Shown here: piece by piece, positions 15,101-25,046 of the stretch | Layout: each line of letters opens with the position of its first letter | How positions within the stretch are numbered: position 1 is the first letter of the stretch | Assembly: GCA_907163375.1 (NCBI GenBank) | Contig: CAJQUW010001409.1 | Coordinates: 62,001-126,000 of the forward strand | Reading direction: 5' to 3' | Source of the DNA: Prostheceraeus crozeri | Taxonomy: Eukaryota > Platyhelminthes > Polycladida > Euryleptidae | DNA length: 64,000 bases | Made by a program: the position numbers and the translations under genes | Notes under the pieces: generated by a model | What the model was told of the DNA's origin: nothing | Databases searched by the model: none | The model's input: only the letters and a program-made list of their open reading frames with translations

Positions 15101-18100
15101 GTAAACCATGGCACTCAGCAACTACACATAGCTGTGTATAACCCATATTACAAAATTTCATCAATTGCAAAGCTGCAAAATGTGGAAGACTTCTGAGATT
15201 CGTGAAGAAATATTTTAGTATTTCAACATATTTCTGAGCATGAAAATGGACTGTGGCTTTACATGACATTTTTCGTTTGTAGTCAATTTTTTGGGAGGAT
15301 CAAGCAATGATTAAGATCGATAAATTCAAACATCGTCACAATCTTCATTATCAAAGTAAGAATGATTTTGACCAAAGTGTGAAAAACACTTGAAATCAAG
15401 AGATAATCGTAAACGTGGACAACAAACTATGATCTGGGTTGAAATGCTTGGAATGGCTACATACAACTACAAAAGTACCTTGAGGGACTCGAGAGATAGA
15501 ATATTTTGCAAAGATGTAACGCCTATAGAGATATGTAGCAAATCCCAACCTCTTACCCTCAACCACCCAAAATAAGGAGGCTTTTGAGTTCTTCACTTCA
15601 TCGTTGTAAATATGGCCGTGAATAAAACTTGTTCTCAGATACTAAGTAAGTGTTCTTCAGTGTCACAGCAAGAAGATCTGCAATCTCAGATGTTGTGAGA
15701 CCTTTGTACTTGTATAGTAGATTTCAATTTACCAAATGCTCCAATGGTATTACAAGTTACGTGGGGAATTCTTGATATTATATTTGTGCCTGCGAGGTGA
15801 TTTCAATCATTAGTAGATACTTTATGCAGTTTCTAATGTCTTGATCTACAGGCATCTAGAAATTAGACAAAATATTCAAGTTCCCTCAAACAAAAATAGT
15901 TCATTACTCAACACCCCATTATTGGGATATATTCCTTTGGTCATGCAAGTTCTGCTCTTCAGGCGACCTATAAGTCTGGGCTATCAAACTGAAGTCAGCA
16001 TTCAAACTATTCTTGACTTTTACATTCTTGAATTTACCTGTACAAATCGAGTTATCAACAGTAGAACGAGTTGGGGATCTGGCAACCAGTTCCGGAATAT
16101 TCAATGACATCTTTTTCATCAAATCCATCGCACCATCTTTATTTCTTGGTCCAAAAATATATACACTTCCGTCTGTAGGATCAGGTAGTGAGAATGGTCT
16201 GAAAGCACAAACATGCATAGCTACGTAATTACACGAATCAAGTCTGAACCAATTCAATTTTCTTTTGTTAATTTAGATTGTAAAATTCTAATTCAGAACG
16301 TGACCATGCTTACCGGTGGTAAGCGAAATGCATAGCTATTCGCAGTGAAGACTTGTTTTCATAACCTGACATCTCTTTTCCACGGCTCCATAACTTGGAT
16401 CACATTCATGACACAGGGCTTATTCAAAACTAGGCAATTATACGTAAGCAAATGTTACAGTTGTACACGTCACTCGTCACAGGTTTTAAGAGAACTGAAA
16501 CTGAAATATTTTGCGGCAAACCTATGCAATTTTATTGGAATGTTTTATCTGATTGTGTCAAAAGTGATTTCGAAGTAAAGAATGGATTTTTCAGTTTGCA
16601 ATAATTACGCAGACTAAGCCATTCGGCCATCGAAAAATTAAATTGTTCTGCGAATGGAATGACTTTATATCAACGTCACACTGCCTCAATAATGTATCAC
16701 ATGTCTCATGAATACATCGCATACAAATGCGGCCGTGACACTTGCAGTAGTGATTGATTGCATGTTTGTAAATATTTTGACTGTGATTCTTTTAAGATAT
16801 CCTAGTATATGGGTATATAAAGGTCATACTTCATTTCCAATGCAGATGCGGTTATGAATATTTCGCTTTAGTTACTCTACACAAATGTATTCCTTCTTGC
16901 GCAAAGTAGCAATGTAACAAGCATACCGTGTTTCAGTATTTTCTTATTGAGATTGATCTTTTCATCTTTCGAGCACTTCCTAATGCACATGCTTTATGGA
17001 AAATTCGTTCATCAACTCAAACTTAACGGACTTTCCTGAATTCCTCCTCGATTTTCATGCAGACGATGCCATGGTGTCCTAGAATTGGCGATTTTCAAAA
17101 GATAAGTTTTCCGAAATTGAGATGTGATGATGATATGAGTGATAAAATGAAGAAATGGTTATGTACAATGAAGGAGGTGGAAGATGAGATGTACAAAGCA
17201 TGTGACGTGATAGGACGGATCGGAAGAAAATCCATGATTCCATGCACGTATCAACATCATAATTTATCATGTAAATTACTAAATTAGTCGTTGCCTGGAA
17301 TTAGAAGATATTCACTATCACTAAAATTGCTTCGATCTTGATATTCATTTTAATAGATAAGTTTCAGTTTCCCAAATTTTAACAATATGCATAACAGAAT
17401 TAAATTATCTAATCCTCCGCCCCTCCAAAGTAGTTGGAATACAACATAAAATTGTCTCCGCGATACTGGTTGGACCCTAGGTATCAAACTTGATTGAATA
17501 AAAACCCTAAACTTAATGGCACCAAGTTGTGCTGAAAAAGCGCGCCATAGTTATCGATGGAAATTTCTTTACAGTTGTTGGGAGCCTCCAATAAGAGAAA
17601 AAAATTATGCCTAATCACTAGGGCGACTTTATCATAAATATAATATATAATAGACATAATTTTGACTTTATTTTCAAGTAAATTTTTACCAAAAAATTTT
17701 GACTTGAATGTAAAATTTTTACCCAATCTTTTTACCTAATTCAGTTTTGTTTAACCAAAGAAAACATCATTTCAGACTCACAAGAAAACGTTACTTGTTT
17801 TAAACACATTTTATTATTGAGCCCACAAATGCAAAGTACTTCACGAAAAGAATGAATGCCTCTCAAACAACGAGTTAATTGTTACTGGCGTTGTAATTCA
17901 TTATTGCATAGTATTTAATGTTTTGGGGACAAAAGTTCCTGTTAAAACGCAGGAGATTTTTCAACTGGGAAAAGCTTCGTTCGATCGCGGCTGTGGTTGA
18001 TTGTGCACACAACAGAAGATTGTATTCAGTTGGTGAAATATCGTCACGTTAACAATCTCCATGATATCATTCTTAGATAAACGCAAGTTTATATATGATT

Positions 18101-21100
18101 TGATTTCACAGGGATCAATTCCGAAATCCAGACTGTTTACGTCCTGTATTACCTGACGAATGTTGTAGTTGGTTCCTTAGCATCGCTCCATTAGATGATG
18201 TAGAGGTCTATACGTTGCCACATCCACGAGTTGGTCAACAATTACTGTGCTGGAAACTGCAGATTTTGCACGACTTACAAGTAATCCATCATCCTCGAAA
18301 CCCAACACAATTTGTTTGACGTCGGAAAAGTGGTCTGCATACCAAAAAGCCGCGTTTAACCATGTTCCCCACATGGTTACGACCGGCTTTGGTGAACTTC
18401 CAATCGATGCAAAAAGAAGACGGCAATCACCATTTTTAACAGTGGCAGCCTTGATTGAGAAAATCAAACTGTCGACAGCCTCATACTTCGACTTCACAGG
18501 CAATGCATAGTTGTGCAACAGGTGCGCCATACACGTTACATGAAATAATGATGGATACATAGACTTCAAAGTTTTGCCCGCAAGAGTCATACAACGAGCT
18601 GCATCAGATAGCAGTAAAAGGAAATTATTGCGATGAACATTTAAATCTTTATCAACATCATCAATAGCATGGCACACTGTTTGATGATTGATGCTTCCTT
18701 CTAGCTGTCTACAGTCATATAGATAAGTAACTTCAGGTTTTTCTAGAATTCCGACAAGACTGTTCATAAACTTCCGACCAGAAATTTCCGTTTCGTCCAC
18801 CATTATAAATATTCTTTTTCCATTCACATATCGAAACAATTTCTGTTGTTCTAACTGAAAGAGTTTTGGCACATGTTGCCGACATGATGACTCAGATGGG
18901 CAATGATGAGATGACCCATAAAATCAAATAAATCTCGTATCGCTTGATGCTCCAATTTATGTAAAGGAATGTCAGCGGCTAAAAACGCCGTTGTTACATG
19001 CCTAGCCAGATCAAGCTTGAAGTTCAAGAAGGTCTGATATTCATGCTTTGATGAGGTGGGTACTGATGATGAAGCGGTAATTCTTTGTAACTTCGTCGCA
19101 TGTTTGGCACTTTTACGATGACTGTCAATCATAAACTGCTTCGCGTATTTCACCGGGCATTCACAAAGCACACAGAAAAGTTCATTCCTTGGTGTTACTT
19201 TAAATTCTTGAGGATATTGGCAAGTAATTCTTTTGCACTTTCAGCTGTCTTGGGCATTTCGAACAATCGAAGATAGTCAGTGTCAGTTAACAAAAAGATG
19301 TAGTTATGCGTGTTGAAATCCTTGAGAGAAAATTTGGTGTCCCAATAGCTTAGCTTTTTGTTTTGATTGAAAAGAGTTCGGAAAACCCAGATCTAAAAAT
19401 AGCGCTAAAAAAAGGCCAGGTGTCTAAAAATAGCGCCTGGGAAAACCAGATTCCTGAAAAACTTACTGTCTTATTTAAACTTTTTGACCTTATTTGACCT
19501 TATTCATTTGTTTATTTTGACCGTATTTTTACTTTATTGACTTTTTGACTTTATTGGCCGCCCTACTAATCACAGATCGCCCAATGCATTAAACATCTGA
19601 AATGCATAACTTTAGCCTTTGGGACAACAAGAAATGAATAGCCCATGTTCAAATAATACCTGCTTCCTAACTTTGACAACGACCATTTGCTAACGGTCAG
19701 CTATTTCTGGGATACTTTATAGGCTTTACGCGCGTTCATAAACGTACTTTGAAATGAATCATGTTTACTTATTAGATAATATTTGAGCATGTAAAATTAA
19801 TCGCATATATTGCGATGTCACGCTGATATTTAGCAGATTATGAGCCACCATTTTTAAATTCAAGTATAATTTATTAAAATATCATGTATCTGACAAATAT
19901 ACATCCGCATGAACTGCCTGTCTCCTGAAATTTATAGAACACTATGTAAACCTTGAAATGAATGATGATGCCAAAATCAAAAGCTTATAATAAGTTTGTA
20001 CAGCAGAGATAGGACATATTGAGCAAAACCGTAGAATTTGAAATATACAGGTAGGCTGATAAAGACCTAAATGCTTTTAAATAGTTAACAAGAACGTCTT
20101 TAATTGATAATATCAAATAAATGACTTTCGCTCCGGGCAATTGACACAACATATACCAGTATATCAATGAATGAGACAACAAGGAATAGATCATCGCAGC
20201 ACAAAATTGAATTCCATTTCCTGATTGTCACAGACACTATGTGTGTGTTACATTACGGTACTATCCTGAAACAAGTGCAAAATCAAGGATAGAATATACA
20301 GGTAACACCCATAAATTCTGTATAACACTTACGTATTAAAAACTGTCGTTTGTATAATCGGCTCTGGAAATGAAGGGGAAAAAGAAAATAATTGTGATTG
20401 ATTTCATGACACTTCTTTTCTAAATAGAATGATTCATGATCTCCACAAAAGAAAGTTTGTTAGTGGAAAGACTCGTGACTTCGAATTTCCGAAGGATTAT
20501 GAAGGTTCAAGGTTAGTGTACATAGATGTAATGTAATGAATAAGCTCGTCAATTTCAAGGGATCTAGAAACATAGCGACACATCTTCTGCAAGGATTCAA
20601 TGCGTGAGGGAAGATAGTAGACTATATTAAGCGGCGATTAAAATGAGCATGGAGTTGTAAGAAAGACTAACTTAAGCAGATTAATATTTTGACGTTCAAT
20701 TACAGTTTTTAGCAACATTACTAGTAATGTCAAAAAATGCTCTGAGCTGCATTTACCAAAAATATGTTGACCAATACTTTGGTCTTTCAACCAGCTAAAT
20801 AAATATTGAGAGACGGAAATATTGGTCAACATCATGTTTTTGATTAGTGTATGTCATAGCTTCCATCAGGGATGCAGAGCTCTAGCATATTGATAACACT
20901 ACGACTCCGTGGCTTAAAAATATAGTACTAAGAAGCAATGTAAAAATGATCGATAAATAATGAATTATGATGGCTAGGCTTTGTGGCATACTATACTGCA
21001 TTATTCGGGCAATCTACACTGAGTGTTCTCACTTCTCAGTATACATGACTTGCAGTAGAAAAGCGTAAGAACCACGATTTACATGCCGTATGGACGCATT

Positions 21101-23550
21101 CAAGGATTAATGAGCCAGCTAGATTGCCATCATCAGCTAAATAAAAGTTTGATTTGCAGATCGCGTTTTAATCTGTAACCTGCCACAGGTCACTGTAGGC
21201 CTATCTGAACCTCATGCATGAAGCTTCATAAAATACGTAACTGACCAATTCCAAACACTTTCTATGAAAGCTGATCGACTATGCACAACTTCATATTATA
21301 TGTCTGATATTCAAGTGGGATATTAACAGTTTAATTTTTTAAAAATTAAGAAAGCGCTTTATTAATAAGATTCACAGCATACATGCAATTCACCACAGGA
21401 TTTTATTGTTTGTTCCTAAAAGCATGATGACCTCTACAATCTAATCAGAGATTTTAATTGAGATCAGAAGTCATTGATACTAGAAGCTTCAAGCCCGAGA
21501 GGAGGCGCTCGGGTCTAGTAGGTCGGGAGTCCGTGGTACTATCACTTGATAGAGCTCCGACTCCTGTCAAAATGATAGGACTTCGGAACTCGGACTCCAC
21601 ATCCTGATTTTCATGATAATTTCCTTAATATACTAACTTCAGTGATAGCAATTACCTAATTTTGCATGGAGAACAGCATGAATTTACATTGCTGACCTTT
21701 ACCGGTCACCAATGCTACAGGGTGCTTCAGGGTGGACAGCGCAAATCTATTGTTATGACTTAATATTAATGAAGTATATCTAATCTATTAACACACTAAA
21801 ATTAATTAGGTATTCAAGAAAAAATATTTTTCAATGGTCTAGCCTTGTCAATTAAGGAAGAAATCTTATGCGAAAATTTTTTGAAATTTTTTGACTAAAT
21901 ACCTAGTTGACATTTGTGATCCAAAGGAGATAAGTAGCATTCTTCCACTGCACACAGTTTCTGTTCATTGGAGCATGATATCGAAGTCTTTCTTTACAAA
22001 TTTAGTTGATATTATTGAAGAAATAATTTTATCCATAAGAATATGTCGCCTTCTGACACAATATTACATCATGATCTGAGCACCTCATCTTGTCTGTAAA
22101 AAACTTAAATTTCGATTCATCTATCAATCGTAGTAATAACAATTTGTGTTGATATTTTCAGAGTTCACTAGTAGTCTTCCCCGGTGAAGCGCGCATGTAT
22201 GCGGCTAATCATATTTGATATCTTAGCCACACTCCCTTATGTACCCATGGGAAGGTGGCTCTCCTGGACCCCTAAACAGTTTTGATATTTCTTCCAAAAT
22301 ATAACAGTTACGACTTCATCGTGATTTCTTGCTTCTACGCATTTCGGGTAACCAATCCAAATTTTGTCAAACTTCGCCCATGGGAACATCAAAAAAATTT
22401 GACCTGCATTCAAAATCACCGGTGCTCTCTGAAAATCAAATAATTTTGTCAATTTCTTATAAAAATTGAGTATCTTAATCCGTTCAAATTGCCAACAGAC
22501 CATTAACAAGTTCAAATGAAGTTATAATTAACATTTTCAGTCATCCGCATGGATATCCAATGCATTTTTTGTATTAATAATAACAATATCATATTAATAC
22601 TACATACAATAGATAAATAAGCAAGTGTTCGTTTTATGCTATAAATGGTGGATTCCAAGTATAAAATGGACTGATTATCATGCCTCACAACATTTTTGAT
22701 GCATTTGTTGATGTAGATGTGCAGTCACTGCATTTTTCTACTCATAATATATCTGAGTTTCTGACAGGTTATTCACAATCTGCATATATAAATCAGCACG
22801 GCTCTACTGCCTCAACACAATCAAGCATGCTCCCAACATTGTCTTTAGAAGCTTTGATGCGACAACTGACGAAATCAGCCATGAATAATTCAGTCATGGA
22901 AGAGTGGAGATAAGAAATGCAATGAGTACTACTTAAAGATTCAATAGAAAAATTAAGATTTGACAAACAATTTCTAGATACATGCACACATGCATTAACG
23001 TTTAAAGAAAACTAAGCATTAAGTTCTATTCAGACATGAAAGCTAATAAAGCTCTGATATGTCCAGTGTATTGTACTTGTACTGAAAAGTATGAATGATT
23101 CGACTCACTCACTTTCTTTCAACTTCCACTTTACTGTTCCTTTGTATTTGTTCAAAGCATAGAGATATCCATCCAATGTGGAAACAATCAAAAGAGGCTC
23201 TTGAGTTGCCTGAATTAGATAAAAAACAGCTACATGTATACAGGTATTTCGCTCAATCAGAATCAAATTTGAATGGACAGTCTTTTATAATTTCCAAGTA
23301 CTTACCCTTATTACTGGGTGCTCCTTTTGATTTTCCGGAACATCTTTCCCAACATTTATTAGAGTTTCATGTATCATCTCCTTCGTGACGAAATTCTTAG
23401 TTGCATTGGCACTGGTACTGCTACACTGGGCATCTACGCATATGAAATAAAGATAAATATATACAAATTTCAGGACACCACAAAAAATACTTCAATGATA
23501 GTTAACTCACTCATAATAGCGATGATCAGAAGAAACATCATGATTCCCAT
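1..23550 (-). CDS. ERN1: IRE1/ERN1 ER-stress sensor, 5' part (10 exons, runs off left edge)
   Basis: IRE1 is a type I ER membrane protein. Its luminal domain senses unfolded protein; its cytosolic kinase/RNase splices XBP1-type mRNA. Ten exons can be joined with every splice phase agreeing: 23511-23550, 23306-23433, 23109-23209, 16038-16198, 12864-13041, 11952-12010, 11830-11889, 7397-7574, 4617-5004 and 1-106. They encode about 466 residues. A signal peptide is followed by the luminal beta-propeller-like sensor, with the family landmarks STLDGYLYALNKYKGTVKWK, FSLPDPTDGSVYI, WNITYSDYAA and TLYVGMTGSGLYALP. A transmembrane helix lies at about residues 409-429. Human IRE1 has the same landmarks in the same order, with its helix at about 444-464 (family knowledge). 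Kinase and RNase exons must lie left of position 1. All introns are GT-AG. The family call is very secure; one junction (exon 3-4) is less certain. Confidence 0.95.
186..931. mobile_element. Fold-back element with 346-bp terminal inverted repeats
   Basis: Positions 186-531 are repeated in reverse complement at 586-931 with only scattered single-base differences, around a 54-bp unpaired centre. The ends read AGTCCGGGAGCTAGCGTGAA and its complement. No coding capacity is seen and no clear target duplication. The architecture is that of a fold-back or MITE-like DNA element, or a snap-back duplication. Transcribed inside ERN1, it would form a long hairpin in the pre-mRNA. Confidence 0.9.
2342..2551. 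repeat. Small MITE-like inverted-repeat element
   Basis: The outer sequences (left: cttgtaattaaaaaagtca then ctatttacac; right: gtgtaaatag then gactttattattacaag) are imperfect reverse complements. The similarity extends into the flanks (agtgcgccactcc versus gagagtgacgtact). No coding potential. Confidence 0.55.
4617..5004 (-). CDS. ERN1: ERN1 exon 9: membrane-proximal luminal tail and transmembrane helix
   Basis: This is 388 nt, with acceptor attttcag and donor gtgagt after ...LKK. It starts STLYVGMTGSGLYALPAITH (human TLYVGKYSTSLYASPSMV). An acidic, proline-containing low-conservation stalk follows, then a strong hydrophobic helix, FICICITLAFVLLLAGFAIL, with lysines on the cytosolic side. 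The stalk is shorter than in human IRE1. Confidence 0.94.
5005..7396 (-). other. ERN1 intron 8 (2.4 kb)
   Basis: No exon or clear repeat is seen. A short palindrome-rich stretch at about 6255-6340 (ccgataa / ttatcgg motifs) may be the end of an old DNA transposon, but it cannot be bounded. Confidence 0.6.
7397..7574 (-). CDS. ERN1: ERN1 exon 8: distal luminal domain
   Basis: This is 178 nt with acceptor tcatgcag and donor gtaagt. It encodes EFLWTAELGSTVVAAYQLSW and then HRVPTFSFGSETLSYMLDQ, corresponding to human DVLWIQNYASPVVAFYVW...VMHINVAVETLRYL. The phase joins cleanly into STLYVG of exon 9. Confidence 0.92.
7575..11829 (-). other. ERN1 intron 7 (4.3 kb)
   Basis: Apart from a LINE reverse-transcriptase scrap near 11226-11420, nothing recognisable is seen. 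Two stretches (about 9700-9950 and 10200-10800) share purine-rich character but no clear repeat unit. Confidence 0.6.
11226..11420 (-). pseudogene. LINE reverse-transcriptase fragment
   Basis: The minus strand encodes GVPQRSSIGPLIFAYFLSDL, a degraded form of the RT motif GVPQGSxLGPLLFxLFINDL of Jockey/CR1-type LINEs. FLTNN follows where a (F/Y)ADD box is expected, so it is inactive. It lies inside ERN1 intron 7. Confidence 0.6.
11830..11889 (-). CDS. ERN1: ERN1 exon 7: luminal sensor
   Basis: This is a 60-nt exon encoding LKILTSTQNGRLVTLKSKT, with acceptor gattgcag and donor gtgagt. It aligns with human FVSNGDGLVVTVDSESG by position between WNxTY and xxLW. Both junction codons (D, N) are completed in phase. 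Confidence 0.88.
11952..12010 (-). CDS. ERN1: ERN1 exon 6: luminal sensor, WNxTYxDYAA motif
   Basis: This is a 59-nt exon encoding WNITYSDYAAHTVEESKEY, with acceptor attttcag and donor gtgagt. It matches human WNATYFDYAA. The N of N-I-T is a possible glycosylation site. Only 62 bp of intron separate it from the next exon. Confidence 0.92.
12864..13041 (-). CDS. ERN1: ERN1 exon 5: luminal sensor
   Basis: This is 178 nt with acceptor gttttcag and donor gtaaga. It encodes SKSGIWFVIDPDTGQKLEEI and, further on, YLGRSEYKLVVVDAYSKKV, equivalent to human IWYVIDLLTGEKQQTL...LYLGRTEYTITMYDTKTREL. The phases fit on both sides (codons completed as G and K). Confidence 0.93.
13042..16037 (-). other. ERN1 intron 4 (3.0 kb)
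   Basis: No exon is supported. A short AT-rich imperfect palindrome lies at 14449-14527 (gacgtcaaaaat ... atttttgacgacg). Several short open frames overlap on both strands without family resemblance. Confidence 0.6.
16038..16198 (-). CDS. ERN1: ERN1 exon 4: luminal sensor
   Basis: This is 161 nt with acceptor gctttcag and donor gtaaat. It encodes PFSLPDPTDGSVYIFGPRNK, then MSLNIPELVARSPTRS and DNSICT. This matches the human IRE1 block FLPDPNDGSLYTLG...FTIPELVQASPCRSSDG. It follows a 6.9-kb intron that contains two hAT-type insertions. Confidence 0.93.
17619..19565 (-). mobile_element. hAT-superfamily DNA transposon with 8-bp target duplication
   Basis: The ends are TAGGGCG plus an imperfect continuation on both sides (gactttatc versus gccaataaagtc). 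They are flanked by an exact 8-bp direct repeat, CTAATCAC, at 17611-17618 and 19566-19573, the hallmark of hAT insertion. Inside is a minus-strand BED-finger hAT transposase pseudogene. The 1.95-kb element lies in the same orientation as ERN1, in its intron 3. The intact target duplication shows the boundaries are correct even though the gene is broken. Confidence 0.92.
17875..19257 (-). pseudogene. hAT transposase (CGGBP1-like zinc finger), frameshifted
   Basis: It reads from an ATG at 19257 (MPKTAESAKELLANILK). A C2-H2 BED-like finger follows (FCVLCECP ... DSHRKSAKH), then the catalytic region with FIMVDETEISGRKF, LLLLSDAARCMTLAGKTLK, HVTCMAHLLHNYA and TMWGTWLNAAFWYA, and the C-terminal dimerisation motif AAIERSFSQLKNLLRFNR. 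Frames change near 19170-19200, near 18870 and near 17990-18020, and a stop follows MERC at 18177. So the gene is dead. At about 460 codons it is shorter than usual for the family (about 600 or more), suggesting an internal deletion before the C-terminal block. Known relatives are widespread in invertebrates. Confidence 0.88.
19574..20866. other. ERN1 intron 3, unassigned part
   Basis: This is AT-rich sequence between the two hAT-type insertions. Nothing with a recognisable frame or repeat is seen. Confidence 0.55.
20867..21606. mobile_element. Old CAGGG-type hAT non-autonomous element
   Basis: The left end CAGGGATGCAGAGCTC and the right end ...CGGACTCCACATCCTG resemble the TIRs of the better copy at 51242-51965 (CAGGGATGCGGAG ... 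CTCCGCATCCCTG). Both copies contain aatgataggact near one end and are similar in length (740 versus 724 bp). The flanking octamers are only partly alike (gcttccat / attttcat), consistent with age. It lies in ERN1 intron 3. Confidence 0.6.
22404..22428 (-). other. ERN1: Candidate ERN1 microexon (25 nt)
   Basis: A pyrimidine-rich acceptor (gattttcag) is followed by 25 nt and then a weak donor (gtcaaa). With exon 3 ending at 23113, the phase (1 + 25 = 26, leaving 2) fits exon 4 exactly and adds about eight residues. The direct exon 3-4 join looks short by about ten residues against human IRE1 between KWTLKE and FLPDP, which is what a microexon would restore. The weak donor and unconvincing residues keep this speculative. 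Confidence 0.25.
23109..23209 (-). CDS. ERN1: ERN1 exon 3: first luminal sensor strands
   Basis: This encodes ATQEPLLIVSTLDGYLYALN and onward to KWKLKE, the most recognisable IRE1 luminal motif (human: LLFVSTLDGSLHAV). Two overlapping donors, GTGAGTGAGT, exist. Ending at 23109 gives a direct in-frame join to exon 4 (KESEPFSLPDP). Ending at 23113 would need the candidate microexon at 22404-22428. Confidence 0.9.
23306..23433 (-). CDS. ERN1: ERN1 exon 2: N-terminal luminal segment
   Basis: This is 128 nt with acceptor gcgtag and donor gtaagt. It encodes about residues 15-56, ending in QKEHPVIR. The intron to exon 1 is only 77 bp, and the intron to exon 3 is 96 bp with phase 0. The short residue run before the first sensor strand fits a freshly processed luminal N terminus. 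Confidence 0.85.
23511..23550 (-). CDS. ERN1: ERN1 exon 1: start codon and signal peptide
   Basis: The ATG at 23548-23550 is preceded in frame by TGA four codons upstream, so it is the likely start. Thirteen codons encode MGIMMFLLIIAIM, a hydrophobic signal-peptide core. The donor gtgagt follows one extra base, and joining to exon 2 gives the codon for N and the continuation AQC. A good acceptor (tttatgcag) at 23582-23587 suggests that a 5'UTR exon boundary lies at 23581 and that more 5'UTR lies upstream. Confidence 0.85.
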
Positions 23551-23649
23551 AATTGAATTTCAAATATTCGTTTCGAGCTGTCTGCATAAAATGTGATAAA
23601 AATTGTTAGATGGAAGAAATTATTGACACAAAACCAACACAAAGCACTA

Positions 23650-25044
23650 CATGGTGTTCAATTTAAAAGTTGACTCAATTTGTCTATCTTAAGATGAATC
23701 TAAAAATAGACATGACTACCTCTTTTCTTGGAAATTACAAATTAGACTTCTGGATTTGTCTTGTGGTGTTATCAGTGGTTCAGCGTTCATTTATCGTGGA
23801 ATCTTGAAATTGTGACGTGACTCATAAAGAGAAATGGTGTTATCAGTGGTTCAGCGTTCATTTGTCGTGGAATCTTACTTTCGATCTGGACGTTTTATTA
23901 ATGAGCGGTGGATTTATTCATTTGACGATTGCATTTCTGATTTTAACAGGCAGTTCCCGAATGTGGCTTCTCAAACTAAGCAAGCAATAAATGTTCTCAT
24001 TAAAAAGTTTAGGGCTACAGGTTCAGTTGAAAACAAGAAACATGTACGCCGACGTACTCGCCTTTCTGATGATGTTCTGCCAGGTATCAGGCAACGCATT
24101 CAACGCAGTCCCAAGAAATCTGCGCGACGTTTGTCTCGTGAAACTGGATTATCTGTTGGCAGTTGCCATTATGCACTTCGTAAATCACTGAAACTGTACC
24201 CCTACCGCATGTCTTCTTTATATGAACTTATTCCTACTGATTGTCAAAAACGAGTGGATTATTGCCAATGGTTTCAACAACATATGGATGATAATGCACT
24301 AGACATGACCTTCTTCAGTGACGAGGCATGGATCCACTTATCTGGCTACATAAACTCTCAAGACACTCGCATCTGGAGTGCTCATAACCCTCACGAGTTT
24401 GTCGAATAGCCCTTACATCCATTAAAGATTAGCATATGGATGGCTATGAGCAGACGCAGAATAGTGGGTCCGATATTTTTTCAAGGGAGATTGAATTCTG
24501 TGAGTTACTGTGAATTAATTAACCAGTTTGTGGCGCAGCTAACTGAGAATGAGAACCATAATGCGTGGTTCCGACAGGATTCAGCAACATGCCATGTCAG
24601 TAACCACACTTTGGCTCACTTACGAAGAACTTTTGAACAGAGACTGATCAGGAAAGGCCTCTGGGCACCCAGGTAACCTGATCTAACTCCTCTCGATTCC
24701 TTTGCATTCGGCTATATTAAGGATACAGCATTCTCTAAGAATCCGCATACGCTTGATGAACTGCGTACAATGGTTACTGATGTTATCCAAAACATCCCAC
24801 GTGAAGTTTTGATTAACGTTTTCCAGAACATACGTCGTCGTGTTGCTTTATGCATAGATCAACACGGCCAACAGTTTCAACACCTCTAACTATGTTTGAC
24901 ACAACATTGTTTTTTATGTATCCTACATATACTGTATTGTATTGTATTGTTGAATTTTGTAATATTGAAATAACAGTTTAATCTATCAATTGAAATATAG
25001 ATATTCTATGGACAATTGAGTCAACTTTTAAATTGAACACCCTG
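23650..25044 (+). mobile_element. IS630-Tc1-mariner element beside the ERN1 start
   Basis: It is flanked by TA dinucleotides at 23648-23649 and 25045-25046. The terminal inverted repeats are about 30 bp (left: CATGGTGTTCAATTTAAAAG continuing ttgactcaattt; right: the complement of CAGGGTGTTCAATTTAAAAG). TA target duplication plus matching TIRs plus an internal transposase define the superfamily. A 40-bp segment near the left end is present twice (23763-23804 and 23833-23874). The element lies 100 bp upstream of the ERN1 ATG, in the opposite orientation. Confidence 0.93.
23834..24889 (+). pseudogene. Mariner-family transposase, two in-frame stops
   Basis: One frame of 352 codons contains stops at 24407-24409 and 24674-24676 but no frameshift. 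The N-terminal helix-turn-helix reads FNRQFPNVASQTKQAINVLI, with a basic segment RRRTRLSDD. The catalytic motifs are FFSDEAWIHLSG (first D), WFRQDSATCH (second D) and PDLTPLDSFAFGYIKD (third D), with about 38 residues between the second and third D. The second stop falls exactly where the family has S of (R)SPDL. Recent death is likely because the rest of the frame is clean. Confidence 0.9.
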
Positions 25045-25046
25045 TA

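Noticed and set aside
22237..22515. Minus-strand frame of 92 codons as a normal-length ERN1 exon
   Set aside because: The residues do not match IRE1 beyond a vague APVIL. Only the 25-nt microexon version fits splice phase.
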